Below, in pieces: positions 53,853-63,022 of a DNA stretch of 64,000 nt; position 1 is the stretch's first letter; each line of letters starts with the position of its first letter. Position numbers and translations under genes: made by a program. The stretch spans positions 1-64,000 of the forward strand of contig NZ_AZEC01000006.1 in the NCBI RefSeq assembly GCF_001435585.1, written 5' to 3'. This DNA is from Schleiferilactobacillus perolens DSM 12744. Lineage in GTDB: Bacteria > Bacillota > Bacilli > Lactobacillales > Lactobacillaceae. Below the pieces are notes generated by a model. That model was not told the DNA's origin, searched no databases, and was given only the letters and a program-made list of their open reading frames with translations.

Positions 53853-54554
53853 ATGAACAAGCCGCGGATATTGGTGATTGAGGACAACCAGAGTTTGGAT
53901 GATCTGTTGGTGGAGACTTTGCAGGAAGATTTTGCTGTCAGCTATGTTCAAGACGGGGCAACTGGCATCTCACAGGTCTTGGCGGATCCTCCGGATTTGG
54001 TGATTTTGGATTTGATGCTGCCCATCGTGAGCGGTGAAAGTGTGTTGAAGACGGTGCGCAAGACCAGTACCGTGCCGATACTGGTGCTGACGGCGGTGCA
54101 AGATAAGGGCAAGGTGGTCGATTTGTTAGAGGCCGGTGCCAATGACTATTTAACCAAACCCTTTGATCTCGATGAGTTGACTGCACGGATTCGGGTGCAA
54201 TTGCGGACTGCCAACACTGCGGGGAGACCAGTGTCCCAGGCGACCTTGCAAATTGGCGACATTATTCTGGACCCCACCGCCTATACAGTCCAAGTGGGGG
54301 ATCAATCTTTTCCCTTGGCTAAGAAAGAGTATGCCATTTTGAAACTGCTCATGGGTCATCCCCAGCAGGTCTTTCCTAAGGCTGACCTTTATACAGCGGT
54401 GTGGCATGAGCCCTATATCGGTGGTGAAAACACGTTGGCGGTGCATCTGAGCAACCTGCGCAAAAAAATCAATCAGCCTGGTGGACCACAATACATTCAA
54501 TCGTTGGGGGGATTAGGAGTTCGTTTTGCCCCGCACGCGGAGGCAGGCCAATGA
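53853..54554 (+). CDS. OmpR/PhoB-type response regulator
   Basis: 233 aa. Receiver with VIEDN, Asp in LVILDLMLP, VLTAV, and LTKPF; winged-helix output (FPLAKKEYAILKLLMGHPQQ, then NTLAVHLSNLRKK). Overlaps the kinase by four bases. The upstream gap has TCACACG...CGTGTGA at 53698-53726. Probably controls the BcrAB-like transporter across the DUF1801 gene. Confidence 0.9.
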   Translation: MNKPRILVIEDNQSLDDLLVETLQEDFAVSYVQDGATGISQVLADPPDLVILDLMLPIVSGESVLKTVRKTSTVPILVLTAVQDKGKVVDLLEAGANDYLTKPFDLDELTARIRVQLRTANTAGRPVSQATLQIGDIILDPTAYTVQVGDQSFPLAKKEYAILKLLMGHPQQVFPKADLYTAVWHEPYIGGENTLAVHLSNLRKKINQPGGPQYIQSLGGLGVRFAPHAEAGQ

Positions 54555-55435
54555 TGATACTGCTGTGGCTAGTGATTGTTGTCCTCATCCTTGTCGTTGT
54601 CATTCTCTTATTGGACATGCGGCGAATTAAGCGAGAACTGACCCGTATCAATCAAACGAACACCAATGCCAAGGTGACGGCCACATTAGCGGTGCACCGG
54701 CCCCTGGTGCAAGAAATCAATACCACATTGGATACGACCCGTCATTTGCTTCGGACCCGCCAACAGGAAGATGCCCGGGTGCGGCAGTTAATGACCAATC
54801 TAGTGCATGATATCAAAACACCGTTGGCCATCGCGGCCGGATACAATCAGCTTGTTCAGAAGAACGCCCCTGCCCCGGAGGATCGTGCCCGGACACAAAA
54901 AGTGGCTGACAGCTTGGCGACTGTCAGCCACTATGTGGATACCTTGATGAATTTTAGCTTGTTACAAGAAACCAACAGCGGATTAACCTTGCAGTCGGTG
55001 AATGTCACCGACTTATTAAGCCGGCTGCTGTTGACCTACTACGATACGTTTACGGCGAAAAAGCTGACTCCTGATATCGAATTGGCTCCAAATCTCACTA
55101 TTCGCACCGATGAACGCTTGTTGAGCCGAGTATTCCAGAACTTGATCGGCAACATTCTAACTTACGGGGTGGGTCAGCCAACTATTCAGGGGGAACGGTT
55201 AGCAGATCAACGCGTTCAGTTTACCTTTGCTAATGCCGTGGCAGAGCCAATTCCGAATGTGGCGGCGCTCTTAGCGCGGTTTGCGACCGCCCATCAGACT
55301 GCCCAGAGCAGCGGCTTAGGACTGAATATCATGCAAACGCTGGTCCAGCGATTGGGCGGTACCGTATCACTGGCCGCGTCTACGCGGACACAATTTGTGG
55401 TTCAGATTACTTTCCCAGGTGTCAGTGAATCATAG
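54551..55435 (+). CDS. Sensor histidine kinase, short N-terminus
   Basis: 294 aa. A single N-terminal helix (residues 2-22) and no external domain, then a coiled segment and the HisKA box LVHDIKTPLAIAAGY (His86), N-box QNLIGNILTY and G2 SSGLGLNIM. Such kinases often sense through a partner transporter in antibiotic-response systems, consistent with the BcrAB-like genes nearby. Confidence 0.87.
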   Translation: MMILLWLVIVVLILVVVILLLDMRRIKRELTRINQTNTNAKVTATLAVHRPLVQEINTTLDTTRHLLRTRQQEDARVRQLMTNLVHDIKTPLAIAAGYNQLVQKNAPAPEDRARTQKVADSLATVSHYVDTLMNFSLLQETNSGLTLQSVNVTDLLSRLLLTYYDTFTAKKLTPDIELAPNLTIRTDERLLSRVFQNLIGNILTYGVGQPTIQGERLADQRVQFTFANAVAEPIPNVAALLARFATAHQTAQSSGLGLNIMQTLVQRLGGTVSLAASTRTQFVVQITFPGVSES

Positions 55436-55466
55436 CTGAAAGTCAAAAGAAGTGAGGGAGAAATCA

Positions 55467-55817
55467 ATGTTAGAATCAACAATCATTGAAGAATACATCC
55501 TGGCTCAGACCAAAGACATTCAACCGCGGTTAACGTCTGTGTATCACACGATTAAAGCCGTCATGCCGGACGCCGCAGAGAAAATATCCTATCAAATGCC
55601 CACATTTTGGCAACACCGCAACTTGATCCACTTTGCGGCGTTCAAAAACCACATTGGATTATATCCCGGCGGCACAGCCACCACGGTTTTTGCAGATCAG
55701 TTGACAGGGTACAAGACCGGCAAGGGCAGTATTCAATTACCCAATGATGCCCCGTTGCCACTGGCCCTCATTACCGATATTGCCCGCTGGTGTCTGGCAC
55801 ATAATACCCAAGCGTAA
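55467..55817 (+). CDS. DUF1801 (YdhG-like) protein
   Basis: 116 aa from ATG 55467 (GAGGGAG upstream). IKAVMPDAAEKISYQMPTFW and HIGLYPGG are hallmarks of the DUF1801/YdhG fold. Cytosolic; function uncertain (some relatives are called iron chaperone-like). Same direction as the two-component genes. Confidence 0.8.
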   Translation: MLESTIIEEYILAQTKDIQPRLTSVYHTIKAVMPDAAEKISYQMPTFWQHRNLIHFAAFKNHIGLYPGGTATTVFADQLTGYKTGKGSIQLPNDAPLPLALITDIARWCLAHNTQA

Positions 55818-55820
55818 TGG

Positions 55821-56585
55821 CTAAAGTTCTTGATTCTTTAAAATCAGCGCACTCGCCAGCCATGCAATGATGGTAGTGAGGACAGAAACTAGAATAAACC
55901 GGCTCAGCGTTTGGTTGCTGAGAATGCCAGCCGTTAAGTTTTGACTGGTGGATAGAAAATCAATGTACTTCAGCCAAGACCAGTGAACAAAAGTGTTGAA
56001 TCCAGGTACAAATAATGGAAAAACAACGATGAAAACAGCGGAAATCACCGTACTGTGAAACAGCACCAGCAAAATCGTGGCGAGGGCATACACGGCGGCA
56101 ATCCCCACCAGTTGCGAGCCGGTATACAACAGAATTCGACTGATTATTTTGCCCACTGAGGCCCCCATCGGTCGACCAGCGATTGCGGAGGTTAACACGC
56201 CGCTAAAGAAAAACAGGGCGATGAGTACGCCAACGGTCAACAGTAGGGTGAGATTCTTACTGATGATAAATTGCCATCGGCCAATCCCCGCCGTGAGGGT
56301 ATTTTTGTATGTTTGTTGACTGAATTCATAACCGATCAAAATGACGAAGAGACCGATAAAAATGTAGGGGAGATACGTTGTACTGAAGGACAGATACCGG
56401 GCCGTATTGTAGACGGTCCAATTCGGGGCAGCCATGTTTTCTAAAGCCGAGGTCCCCATCGTGATTCCGCCGATCGCCTCGTTGGCCGCCGAAACCACGG
56501 CTGCGATGAGGGTGACAGCGAGGGTCACCCAGAATCCAGTGGTATGAAATAAGCGATAAAGGTCACTTTTGAAGATGCGCATCAT
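55821..56585 (-). CDS. ABC transporter permease (BcrB/ABC-2 type)
   Basis: 254 aa, six helices, with the EFSQQTYKNTLTAGIGRWQF motif common to bacitracin and lantibiotic-immunity permeases. ATGA overlap with the ATPase gene upstream. Likely confers self-protection or resistance to a cell-envelope peptide. Confidence 0.83.
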   Translation of the reverse strand: MMRIFKSDLYRLFHTTGFWVTLAVTLIAAVVSAANEAIGGITMGTSALENMAAPNWTVYNTARYLSFSTTYLPYIFIGLFVILIGYEFSQQTYKNTLTAGIGRWQFIISKNLTLLLTVGVLIALFFFSGVLTSAIAGRPMGASVGKIISRILLYTGSQLVGIAAVYALATILLVLFHSTVISAVFIVVFPLFVPGFNTFVHWSWLKYIDFLSTSQNLTAGILSNQTLSRFILVSVLTTIIAWLASALILKNQEL

Positions 56586-57520
56586 GCCGACGCACCGCCT
56601 TTCTGATCCGCTTTTTGCAGTAGCGTGGTGAAATAGGTTTCGAGTGAACCAGATTGAGTTTGAATATCATCGACGCGGACGCCAGCGTGATTCAACTGAT
56701 AATTAATTTCACCAGTATCCAGCGTATTGTTGTAGATAATAATCTGATGGTTGTTCATCACATTGAACGGCTTAATATGCTGGGCATCCAAGACTTCAGA
56801 CGCTGCATTCACATCGGCCACGTGGAGAATAATGCCGGATTGGTTAGCGGCATCCAAATCCTTTTTGGTAATTTCTTGAATCAAATGTCCGCGATGAATA
56901 AAGCCAAAACGAGTACAGACTTGATACAGTTCGGTGAGGATATGGCTGGAGATGAGGATGGTTGTTTGTTGCTCGGTATTCAACCGGTGCAGCAAGTCGC
57001 GGATCTCAATAATACCCATGGGGTCTAACCCATTAATGGGTTCATCTAAGATCAGAAAGTCGGGTTGCGCCAATAAAGCAATGGCCAAGCCAAGTCGTTG
57101 CCGCTGACCAAGGGATAATCTTTTTGCTTTCACCTTGGCCTTTTCTGTTAATCCCACGAACTGAATCGTATCTTGAATGTCCTGGCGGTTGGCTACCCCT
57201 TTTTGTTTGGCACTGACCACCAAATTTTGATAGACCGTTAAATGGGGATAAAGCGCCGGGCTTTCAATAATGGTCCCCACGCGCTGCAAGGACCGGTCGT
57301 ACCCGGCCTGGCCGCGGTTCTCTCCTAACAACATAATTTGACCATTGCGCAGCGGCGACAAGCCAGTGATAAGCCGCATCAGTGTACTCTTACCCGCGCC
57401 GTTTTCGCCGATCAGACCATAGATGTCACCCTGTTCAATTGTCATATTGATATGATTGAGCGCCGTTTGTCGACCAAATTTTTTGCTTACATCGCTGAGT
57501 TGTAACGCAGTTGTCGCCAT
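56582..57520 (-). CDS. ABC transporter ATPase (BcrA-like)
   Basis: 312 aa, AAAGGAG upstream. Walker A GENGAGKSTLMRL, signature LSLGQRQRLGLAIALL, Walker B FLILDEPINGLDP, switch His ISSHILTEL, plus an 80-residue C-terminal extension as in BcrA/NisF. Forms the transporter with the permease at 55821. Confidence 0.88.
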   Translation of the reverse strand: MATTALQLSDVSKKFGRQTALNHINMTIEQGDIYGLIGENGAGKSTLMRLITGLSPLRNGQIMLLGENRGQAGYDRSLQRVGTIIESPALYPHLTVYQNLVVSAKQKGVANRQDIQDTIQFVGLTEKAKVKAKRLSLGQRQRLGLAIALLAQPDFLILDEPINGLDPMGIIEIRDLLHRLNTEQQTTILISSHILTELYQVCTRFGFIHRGHLIQEITKKDLDAANQSGIILHVADVNAASEVLDAQHIKPFNVMNNHQIIIYNNTLDTGEINYQLNHAGVRVDDIQTQSGSLETYFTTLLQKADQKGGASA

Positions 57521-57705
57521 GACGATCAGCTCCTTTCTTAACTGTCTCTACCATATCGGATGACTGTTAAGTGGGGCGTTAAGTGGATATTAATTAAAGA
57601 TTAACTCAGCTTCATGGAGCCTTTTTGCTGGCATCTGCGCGGCTGGCTGGCTACACTATAGTCGTAATTGTGATCCGTGTCACATAAATAAAGGAGACGA
57701 CAGAA

Positions 57706-58473
57706 ATGGCACGTTTAGCAAATAAAGTCTTGATCATCACCGGCGCCGGTAACGGCATGGGCAAAGCCATGGCCATCCGGTTTGCCCAGGAAGGGGCCAA
57801 GGTGTTGGCCAGTGATCGCGATGAAGCCTGGATCAACGCGACTGTGAAGGAAATTACCGATGCTGGCGGTACGGCAGTGGCCGATGTCACTGATGTCAGT
57901 GATGAAGCGGCAGTGAAGACACTGATCCATCGTGCCGTCAAAGAATTTGGTCGATTGGATATTTTGGTGAATAATGCAGGAATTCCGGACAACTTTAAGA
58001 CTGTGGTCACCGCCACCGATGAAACTTGGGACAGAGTGCTAAAGATCAATCTGTACGCCCCATTCTGGGCTTGCCGAGAGGCAGTCTCGATCATGAATAC
58101 CCAGAGCTCAGGCGGTGTGATTCTGAATGTCAGCTCAGTCGGCGGTCTTTATGGCGCCCTGGGCGGTGCGGCCTATGTCGCATCGAAACACGGGGTCATT
58201 GGTCTAACTAAGAACATAGCGGCGACTTATGGCGTGCAAGGCAAGGTGCGCGCCAATGCCTTGGCTCCTGGGACGATTCAAACGAATATCCGCGCCGCCA
58301 TCACCGATCCTGATCCAATGGGTGATCAGGCATTGCGAGATGCGGGCGGATATAGTGGTCCCCAAGGTACTGGTGAGGATATGGCGAATGCTGCGCTGTA
58401 TCTGGTATCCGATGAGGCTAAGTTCGTTAATGGGGCTGTGCTAGTCGCTGATGGCGGCTGGACGGCTTATTGA
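57706..58473 (+). CDS. Short-chain dehydrogenase/reductase
   Basis: 255 aa, GGAGACG upstream. Classical SDR: cofactor loop TGAGNGMGKA, NNAG, catalytic Ser in NVSSVGG and Tyr-Lys in YVASK, PGTIQT. The acidic Asp after strand 2 (ASDRDE) suggests NAD(H). Resembles glucose-1-dehydrogenase/diacetyl reductase-type enzymes; substrate not readable. Single gene. Confidence 0.88.
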   Translation: MARLANKVLIITGAGNGMGKAMAIRFAQEGAKVLASDRDEAWINATVKEITDAGGTAVADVTDVSDEAAVKTLIHRAVKEFGRLDILVNNAGIPDNFKTVVTATDETWDRVLKINLYAPFWACREAVSIMNTQSSGGVILNVSSVGGLYGALGGAAYVASKHGVIGLTKNIAATYGVQGKVRANALAPGTIQTNIRAAITDPDPMGDQALRDAGGYSGPQGTGEDMANAALYLVSDEAKFVNGAVLVADGGWTAY

Positions 58474-58510
58474 CAATAAGACATCCACACAACGATGGTG
58501 TTTATTCGAG

Positions 58511-58558
58511 AAAAGGGCAGCAGGACGAGGGATGATTCCCTGACCCTGCTGCTCTTTT
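58511..58558. terminator. Bidirectional terminator after the SDR and ABC genes
   Basis: AAG-GCAGCAGG-AGGGA / TCCCT-CCTGCTGC-CTTTT with TGAT loop; A-run before and T-run after. Confidence 0.85.
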
Positions 58559-58580
58559 CGCATCTTTAGCAACCCGGTTA

Positions 58581-60197
58581 TTATTGCTGGGTACCTGTTA
58601 ACCGTACAATTTGATCGAACTGATTGAGCAAGCCGGAATCAGTGGTATGTGTCACAAAGATCACGGTCAATTCTGGATCACTTGTCAGACTTTTTACAAC
58701 GAGTTGAGCGTTCTGTGGATCTAGAGAGGATGTACCTTCATCGACTAAAACCAATTTTCGGTTATGGTAAAAGATTCTAGCCAGAGCAATTCTTTGCGCT
58801 TCGCCTCCCGAGATTGATTCGGCAGGGGAGTCCAGGGACCCTTCTGGCGTTTTTTCAATTAAGCTTGCGATGTTTGCTTTTTGTATCGCCGTTTGCAGTT
58901 GTTCCTTTGACCCCTCTTGAAAGAGTTCGATATTTTCCAATAGGGTGGCACGAAAGACTGTTGGTTTTTGTGGCATAAAGTCCATGTAATCTGTCACATT
59001 GGAAAAATCAATTTGTTGTTGATCAATGTCGTTAATTCTCAGTAGACCGTTGTAGTTTCGCAGGCGTCCTGAGATTAACTTGAGCAGTGTCGTCTTCCCG
59101 CCACCACTTGGACCAACGACCGCAACCTTCTCACCCCTGCTGATGTGAAAGTCGGGGAATTCTAATTGCTTGGATGAATTCGAAAAACGATAAGAGAGAT
59201 TTTTTGCCTCAATCGTGTCCACATTGCCCTTAATAATGACATCTGCGGATGTTGGTTGATCATCGGTCTGCTTCTCATCATTCATAATGTGATCAACTTC
59301 TTGCACAATGGCATGTCCAGACATGGCCAACGACAGCCGATCGGACATGGTCAGAAGTGCATTGAATGCTTGGAAAGCAAGATTGCCGGTACTCATTGCA
59401 GCACCAAATGTAATAATCCGGTAAATAGCCAGAATGCCGCCGAAGACAACCAGAATAAATTGGGAAGCCATATTCATAATTGATTCGACTAAGGAAACTT
59501 TCTGGCTCACTTTAGCCTGATGAATATAGGCATTTTCAAGATCCGTTGACGATTGACGAATCTGCGGCCACACTTTATTGATCGTCTTACTCCAGAATAG
59601 ATCAGTTAAACCATTGATCCAGTTGGTAGCTTCACTAATAAATCCCGTATTACGAGTAGAGATAGCTCGTGTGGCCTCACTTAATTTATGCTTGAATATT
59701 CTGGGTAGTAAAATCATGATCGCGGCCAACACTGCGGTAGCCATTAGTAACATCCAATTGAATGATATCAGGGCAATACTGGCAAAGAGAATATTACAAC
59801 AACTGGCAAAGATCCCAAGATAACCAGTAAAAGTGTTTTGGAAAAGTAATTGCATATCGTTAGTTAACGTGTTGACTGAGTCGGAAGAAGAAACGCTCGA
59901 AAAAGGTTTGTAGTTGCTAACGAGTTGCCGCACATATTGTTTACGTATTGTGTGGGTCATATTTTGAGACACGACAACAAACAATACCCGGCCAAAATAT
60001 GCGAATCCCGATGCTGCAAATGAAAGAAGTGCAGCCAATATCATAAATTGGAAGAATTGGCTGATCTGGCGGGATATCATGCGGTTAATCGCGAACGCTG
60101 TAACCAGACTGCTTCCCGTTTCTAATACTGTACCAAGAGCGATCAGAATGGCGATGATCGAGATCTTAAACTTGAATTGGCTAATTAATTTTTTCAT
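58581..60197 (-). CDS. ABC exporter, fused permease-ATPase, AT-rich
   Basis: 538 aa; AAGGGGGG before ATG 60197. Six helices in residues 1-290, ATPase with Walker A GPSGGGKTTLL, signature ISGGEAQRIALA, Walker B LVLVDEG, and IFVTHT. Same architecture as 2609-4252. The gene and its 5' flank are visibly richer in A/T and in AAA/ATT codons than the neighbours, suggesting recent acquisition. Substrate unknown. Confidence 0.83.
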   Translation of the reverse strand: MKKLISQFKFKISIIAILIALGTVLETGSSLVTAFAINRMISRQISQFFQFMILAALLSFAASGFAYFGRVLFVVVSQNMTHTIRKQYVRQLVSNYKPFSSVSSSDSVNTLTNDMQLLFQNTFTGYLGIFASCCNILFASIALISFNWMLLMATAVLAAIMILLPRIFKHKLSEATRAISTRNTGFISEATNWINGLTDLFWSKTINKVWPQIRQSSTDLENAYIHQAKVSQKVSLVESIMNMASQFILVVFGGILAIYRIITFGAAMSTGNLAFQAFNALLTMSDRLSLAMSGHAIVQEVDHIMNDEKQTDDQPTSADVIIKGNVDTIEAKNLSYRFSNSSKQLEFPDFHISRGEKVAVVGPSGGGKTTLLKLISGRLRNYNGLLRINDIDQQQIDFSNVTDYMDFMPQKPTVFRATLLENIELFQEGSKEQLQTAIQKANIASLIEKTPEGSLDSPAESISGGEAQRIALARIFYHNRKLVLVDEGTSSLDPQNAQLVVKSLTSDPELTVIFVTHTTDSGLLNQFDQIVRLTGTQQ

Positions 60198-60246
60198 TGC
60201 TGTTACCCCCCTTCACGCGGAACTTGAAACAAGCATAAGAAAATTA

Positions 60247-60263
60247 CTTGAATGAATTTCAAG
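60247..60263. promoter_or_regulatory. Palindrome upstream of the AT-rich ABC exporter
   Basis: CTTGAA-TGAAT-TTCAAG, 6-bp arms, about 50 bp before the start. A further perfect 12-bp palindrome AACCACGTGGTT lies at 60315-60326. The 60198-60502 gap has no gene. Confidence 0.35.
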
Positions 60264-60502
60264 AAATTTAATGCTGAGTGCGTGGGGAAATGATATTACC
60301 TAATCCAACTTTACAACCACGTGGTTTGTGAAATGTCCATTAGCGTCATTTCTCAAGCACATTTAATGCCAAATGTAGAAATAGATTTCGCTTACACCTT
60401 AATAGTACTAAGTAATCAAAAAAAATCCAGTAACACGACCATTTCGTTTGGTGATGACTCGAGAGCATGCGTGGTGAGACCGTGTTTTCACTATTTGGCC
60501 AA

Positions 60503-61250
60503 TCAACGTGGAATTAGGTTTTCGTATTCGTCCATCAACTGATCCTGTTCCACGAACTTTTTTGTAAATGGATAATATTCAATTCCCGTTGATAGATAGA
60601 ATGTTGGACAGAAGCTTGCGGGTGCGTTGGGCATCCTTTTTGCCATATAGCGATACCCAGCGCGCCACCGTCTTGGGGTCTTGCAGGGCAGTGACAGTTT
60701 CGATTGGCGTCTGTTGGAGCAAAGTGTAGAAATGATCAGCCATCTGAATACCGCGGCTGTCGAGGTCACCAATGTAGGTGAACTGGACGCCGCGTTTTTC
60801 TAATTGTTGCAATAATTGCACATAGGCTGGATTAAAATCATTGCCCGATTGCACAATCAGCGGCCAGTCGGGGTGGTGCTGGTGCAGCAAGGCGAAGATA
60901 CCGTTGTTTTCGATGACCACGGCTTTGCTAGTGGACAATGGAAAGTCCAGCATGGCGCTGATTTACCAGGGATTCAATGTGATTGCTTGGGGCAGGTCGG
61001 TTTGGAAAACATTAGCGCTGGTAAATGCCATGCCGATGAATTTAGCTGTTAATTCGTTGAATTGATCGGCCGCAAAGCAATTGGTGAGCACCCAGCGGTA
61101 ATAATCAAACAGCGCCAGGTTTTCTTTGGCGTCATTCAAGCCATGGGCTGTGAATCCCAAGGCAACCGCCTGTTGGGCGCGGGGCGGCAGTGTCTTCCCC
61201 GCTGCAATCTGGTCAAAGAGCACATCCAACGTATTGGCTTCAATTGGCAC
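60503..61250 (-). pseudogene. Wadjet-like JetD remnant (DUF2399 Toprim-like C-terminus), interrupted
   Basis: From GTG 61250 the frame reads 95 codons, meets TAA at 60963-60965 (after LNPW) and continues in the same frame (ISAMLDFPLSTSKAVVIENN) through a DUF2399-type nuclease core: VVIENNGIF, IVQSGNDF, YIGDLDSRGIQMAD. Near 60595 it shifts frame into YYPFTKKFVEQDQLMDEYEN, ending at 60503. Nonsense (CAA-to-TAA plausible) plus frameshift, and a short N-terminus, mark a dead gene. JetD cleaves plasmid DNA in intact Wadjet systems. Confidence 0.65.
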
Positions 61251-61287
61251 CGACCGGTGGCGGCTGTGTATGCGTGTTGGTATCGGC

Positions 61288-61756
61288 TCATTGGGCGGAC
61301 CCCTTTTGCCAAATCAATGCCGGTTCAACTCGGTTCAGATGAAATTGACCATCGTCTTGCTGCTTAGGGGCGAGCACCGTATACGCAATGTTATCTACGT
61401 CGTCGGCCAGGACTTTATTTTGCGCACCGGTGGGCATGGTGGCGATAAAGCAGAAACCGAACCGAGCAATTGTATTGACAAAGGATTTGGCCGTTTCTGG
61501 ATCCAGTTTGTCCGCAAATTCGGCGAACATGACCAGATAAGGGGAATCGGTCTCTTTAGCCTGCCGTAATACCATTTTGGGCACCAAGAGCAATGGTGTC
61601 ATCCACAATTAAGTGACTCAAACTTTCCTTGGCCGCAGCGATGGTCTTGGCTACCATTGTTTCATCGAAATGCGGATCTAGCATTACTTGTTCTATTTGA
61701 ATTTGCTGTTGTTTATCTTTTTTCTTGTCTGCCAAAACGGCTTGCCGGTTTTTGGG
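61288..61756 (-). pseudogene. SMC-like JetC ATPase remnant, C-terminal end only
   Basis: Pieces in different frames: QAVLADKKKDKQQQIQIEQ...LIVDDTIALGAQNG, then VLRQAKETDSPYLVMFAEFADKLD...ATMPTG, joined by a frameshift near 61560-61580. The second piece has the Walker B/D-loop-like end of a Wadjet SMC ATPase (YLVMFAEFADKLD), directly followed by the JetD remnant. The large N-terminal part is absent, replaced by repeat copy C. Confidence 0.55.
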
Positions 61757-61832
61757 TCAAGTTTATTGCTGTTCCCACCACTGAGCCCCTGCCACCTCCG
61801 ATTGCTCCGCATTGACACTACATTCAGCAGGG
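61757..61832 (+). repeat. BOX-like repeat, partial copy C
   Basis: The right half matches copy B: GTTTATTGC...TTCC, CCACCACTGAGCCCCTGCCA, CTCCGCATTG and CACTACATTCA. The left half is missing. It abuts the broken JetC remnant. Confidence 0.65.
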
Positions 61833-61888
61833 TTGAAATTTTTATTCCAGCTCACCGATCATTCGGGAAAGTGTGACAAGAGATGTCA

Positions 61889-62347
61889 CTAATGAATTAT
61901 TTGATTAATATAGGCATGCTTTATCCTGTCATAACGGGCGTAAACGATCTGGGTGGTTGGTGTGGCTTGTTGCCCCATGAATACACTGACCCGATGTCTG
62001 CCACGGGGAATGATTCGCGCAGACTGGCCATCCACTCGGAACTTTGCCAAATCAATTAAGCTCACATACTGCGTTGTCCGATCCATGACATACCATCTTA
62101 CCCAGTTAATTTCTGCATCTTTTTGACTAGTGGCCATAAATGTAATTGTTGACCCGCGTCGTTCAATTTTGGTCAAGGTCATGCGGGGCAAGTGAATCTC
62201 AGCAGTTGGCTGGCGGTCAATGATTTGTAAACCATCATATCGTTCAACTTGTTGGCGGTGGGTTAATCCATAACCGGCAATGATGAGGAAAATTAAGACG
62301 ATACCGATCAGTGCCGCCCAAACAAAATTACGCGTGAGTTTCTGCAT
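61889..62347 (-). CDS. Single-pass membrane protein of unknown function
   Basis: 152 aa from ATG 62347 (GGGGAAACGG upstream, inside the end of the ATPase gene). One N-terminal helix (about 8-30), then about 120 residues of beta-rich extracytoplasmic domain (RMTLTKIERRGSTITFMATS). Overlaps the ABC ATPase, so part of the operon 64000 to 61889; perhaps an accessory or immunity protein for that transporter. Not recognised. Confidence 0.6.
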   Translation of the reverse strand: MQKLTRNFVWAALIGIVLIFLIIAGYGLTHRQQVERYDGLQIIDRQPTAEIHLPRMTLTKIERRGSTITFMATSQKDAEINWVRWYVMDRTTQYVSLIDLAKFRVDGQSARIIPRGRHRVSVFMGQQATPTTQIVYARYDRIKHAYINQIIH

Positions 62348-62993
62348 CCGTTTCCCCATCCTCTTCTTGTGCCAGGCGGCCCTCATTCAAATACACGATG
62401 CGATCCGTGACAGATTGTAAAAATCGTTCATCATGGCTGGTCATTAAGAGAGTTCGTCCCTGCTTGTGCAAAGTTTTAATGAGATCTTGCAGATCCAGTT
62501 GTCCCTTTTTATCCAACGCATTGGTCGGTTCGTCAAAGATTAAAATAGGCTCGTCGTTAACCAAGGCCATGGCCACGCTTAACCGTTGCCGCATCCCCAG
62601 AGAATAGTCTTTCACCAAACGCTTATCCGTTGGGTCGAGTCCAACTAATTGCAACAAGGCGGATTGGTCGGTGGATGAATTAGCCGCCGCCGCAACCAGT
62701 GCCAGATTTTGTTTGCCGGTATAAAAATCTAATTGGCCTTCAACACCAAAGGAAAAGCCGATGTGCGGGGCAAATAGAATGTCCTGGCGAATCTTTTGGC
62801 CATTGACGATTACTGTCCCAGTGTCTGGGCGCACAAATCCGAGAATTGTCTTGAGCAAAACAGTTTTGCCGGAACCGTTTGGCCCGCTGATGCCCAATGT
62901 TTCGCCAGTATTCACGGTGAAGTTGATATCGGTTAATACGTGGTGCTTTTTCAATTGCTTCGACACATGGGTGACACGAATTAATGGGGACAT
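62328..62993 (-). CDS. ABC transporter ATPase subunit
   Basis: 221 aa from ATG 62993 (AAGGAGCG upstream). Walker A GPNGSGKTVLL, signature YSLGMRQRLSVAMAL, Walker B ILIFDEPTNALD, and MTSHDERFL. Small ATPase of the lantibiotic-immunity/CcmA type. Works with the permeases at 63023 and 63702. Confidence 0.87.
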   Translation of the reverse strand: MSPLIRVTHVSKQLKKHHVLTDINFTVNTGETLGISGPNGSGKTVLLKTILGFVRPDTGTVIVNGQKIRQDILFAPHIGFSFGVEGQLDFYTGKQNLALVAAAANSSTDQSALLQLVGLDPTDKRLVKDYSLGMRQRLSVAMALVNDEPILIFDEPTNALDKKGQLDLQDLIKTLHKQGRTLLMTSHDERFLQSVTDRIVYLNEGRLAQEEDGETDAETHA

Positions 62994-63022
62994 ATTTCGC
63001 TCCTTATTGGTCACTGAAAGAA

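Noticed and set aside
60321-60542. 73-codon plus-strand frame in the 60.3-60.5 kb gap.
   Set aside because: No SD, no recognisable sequence, and partly antisense to the JetD remnant.
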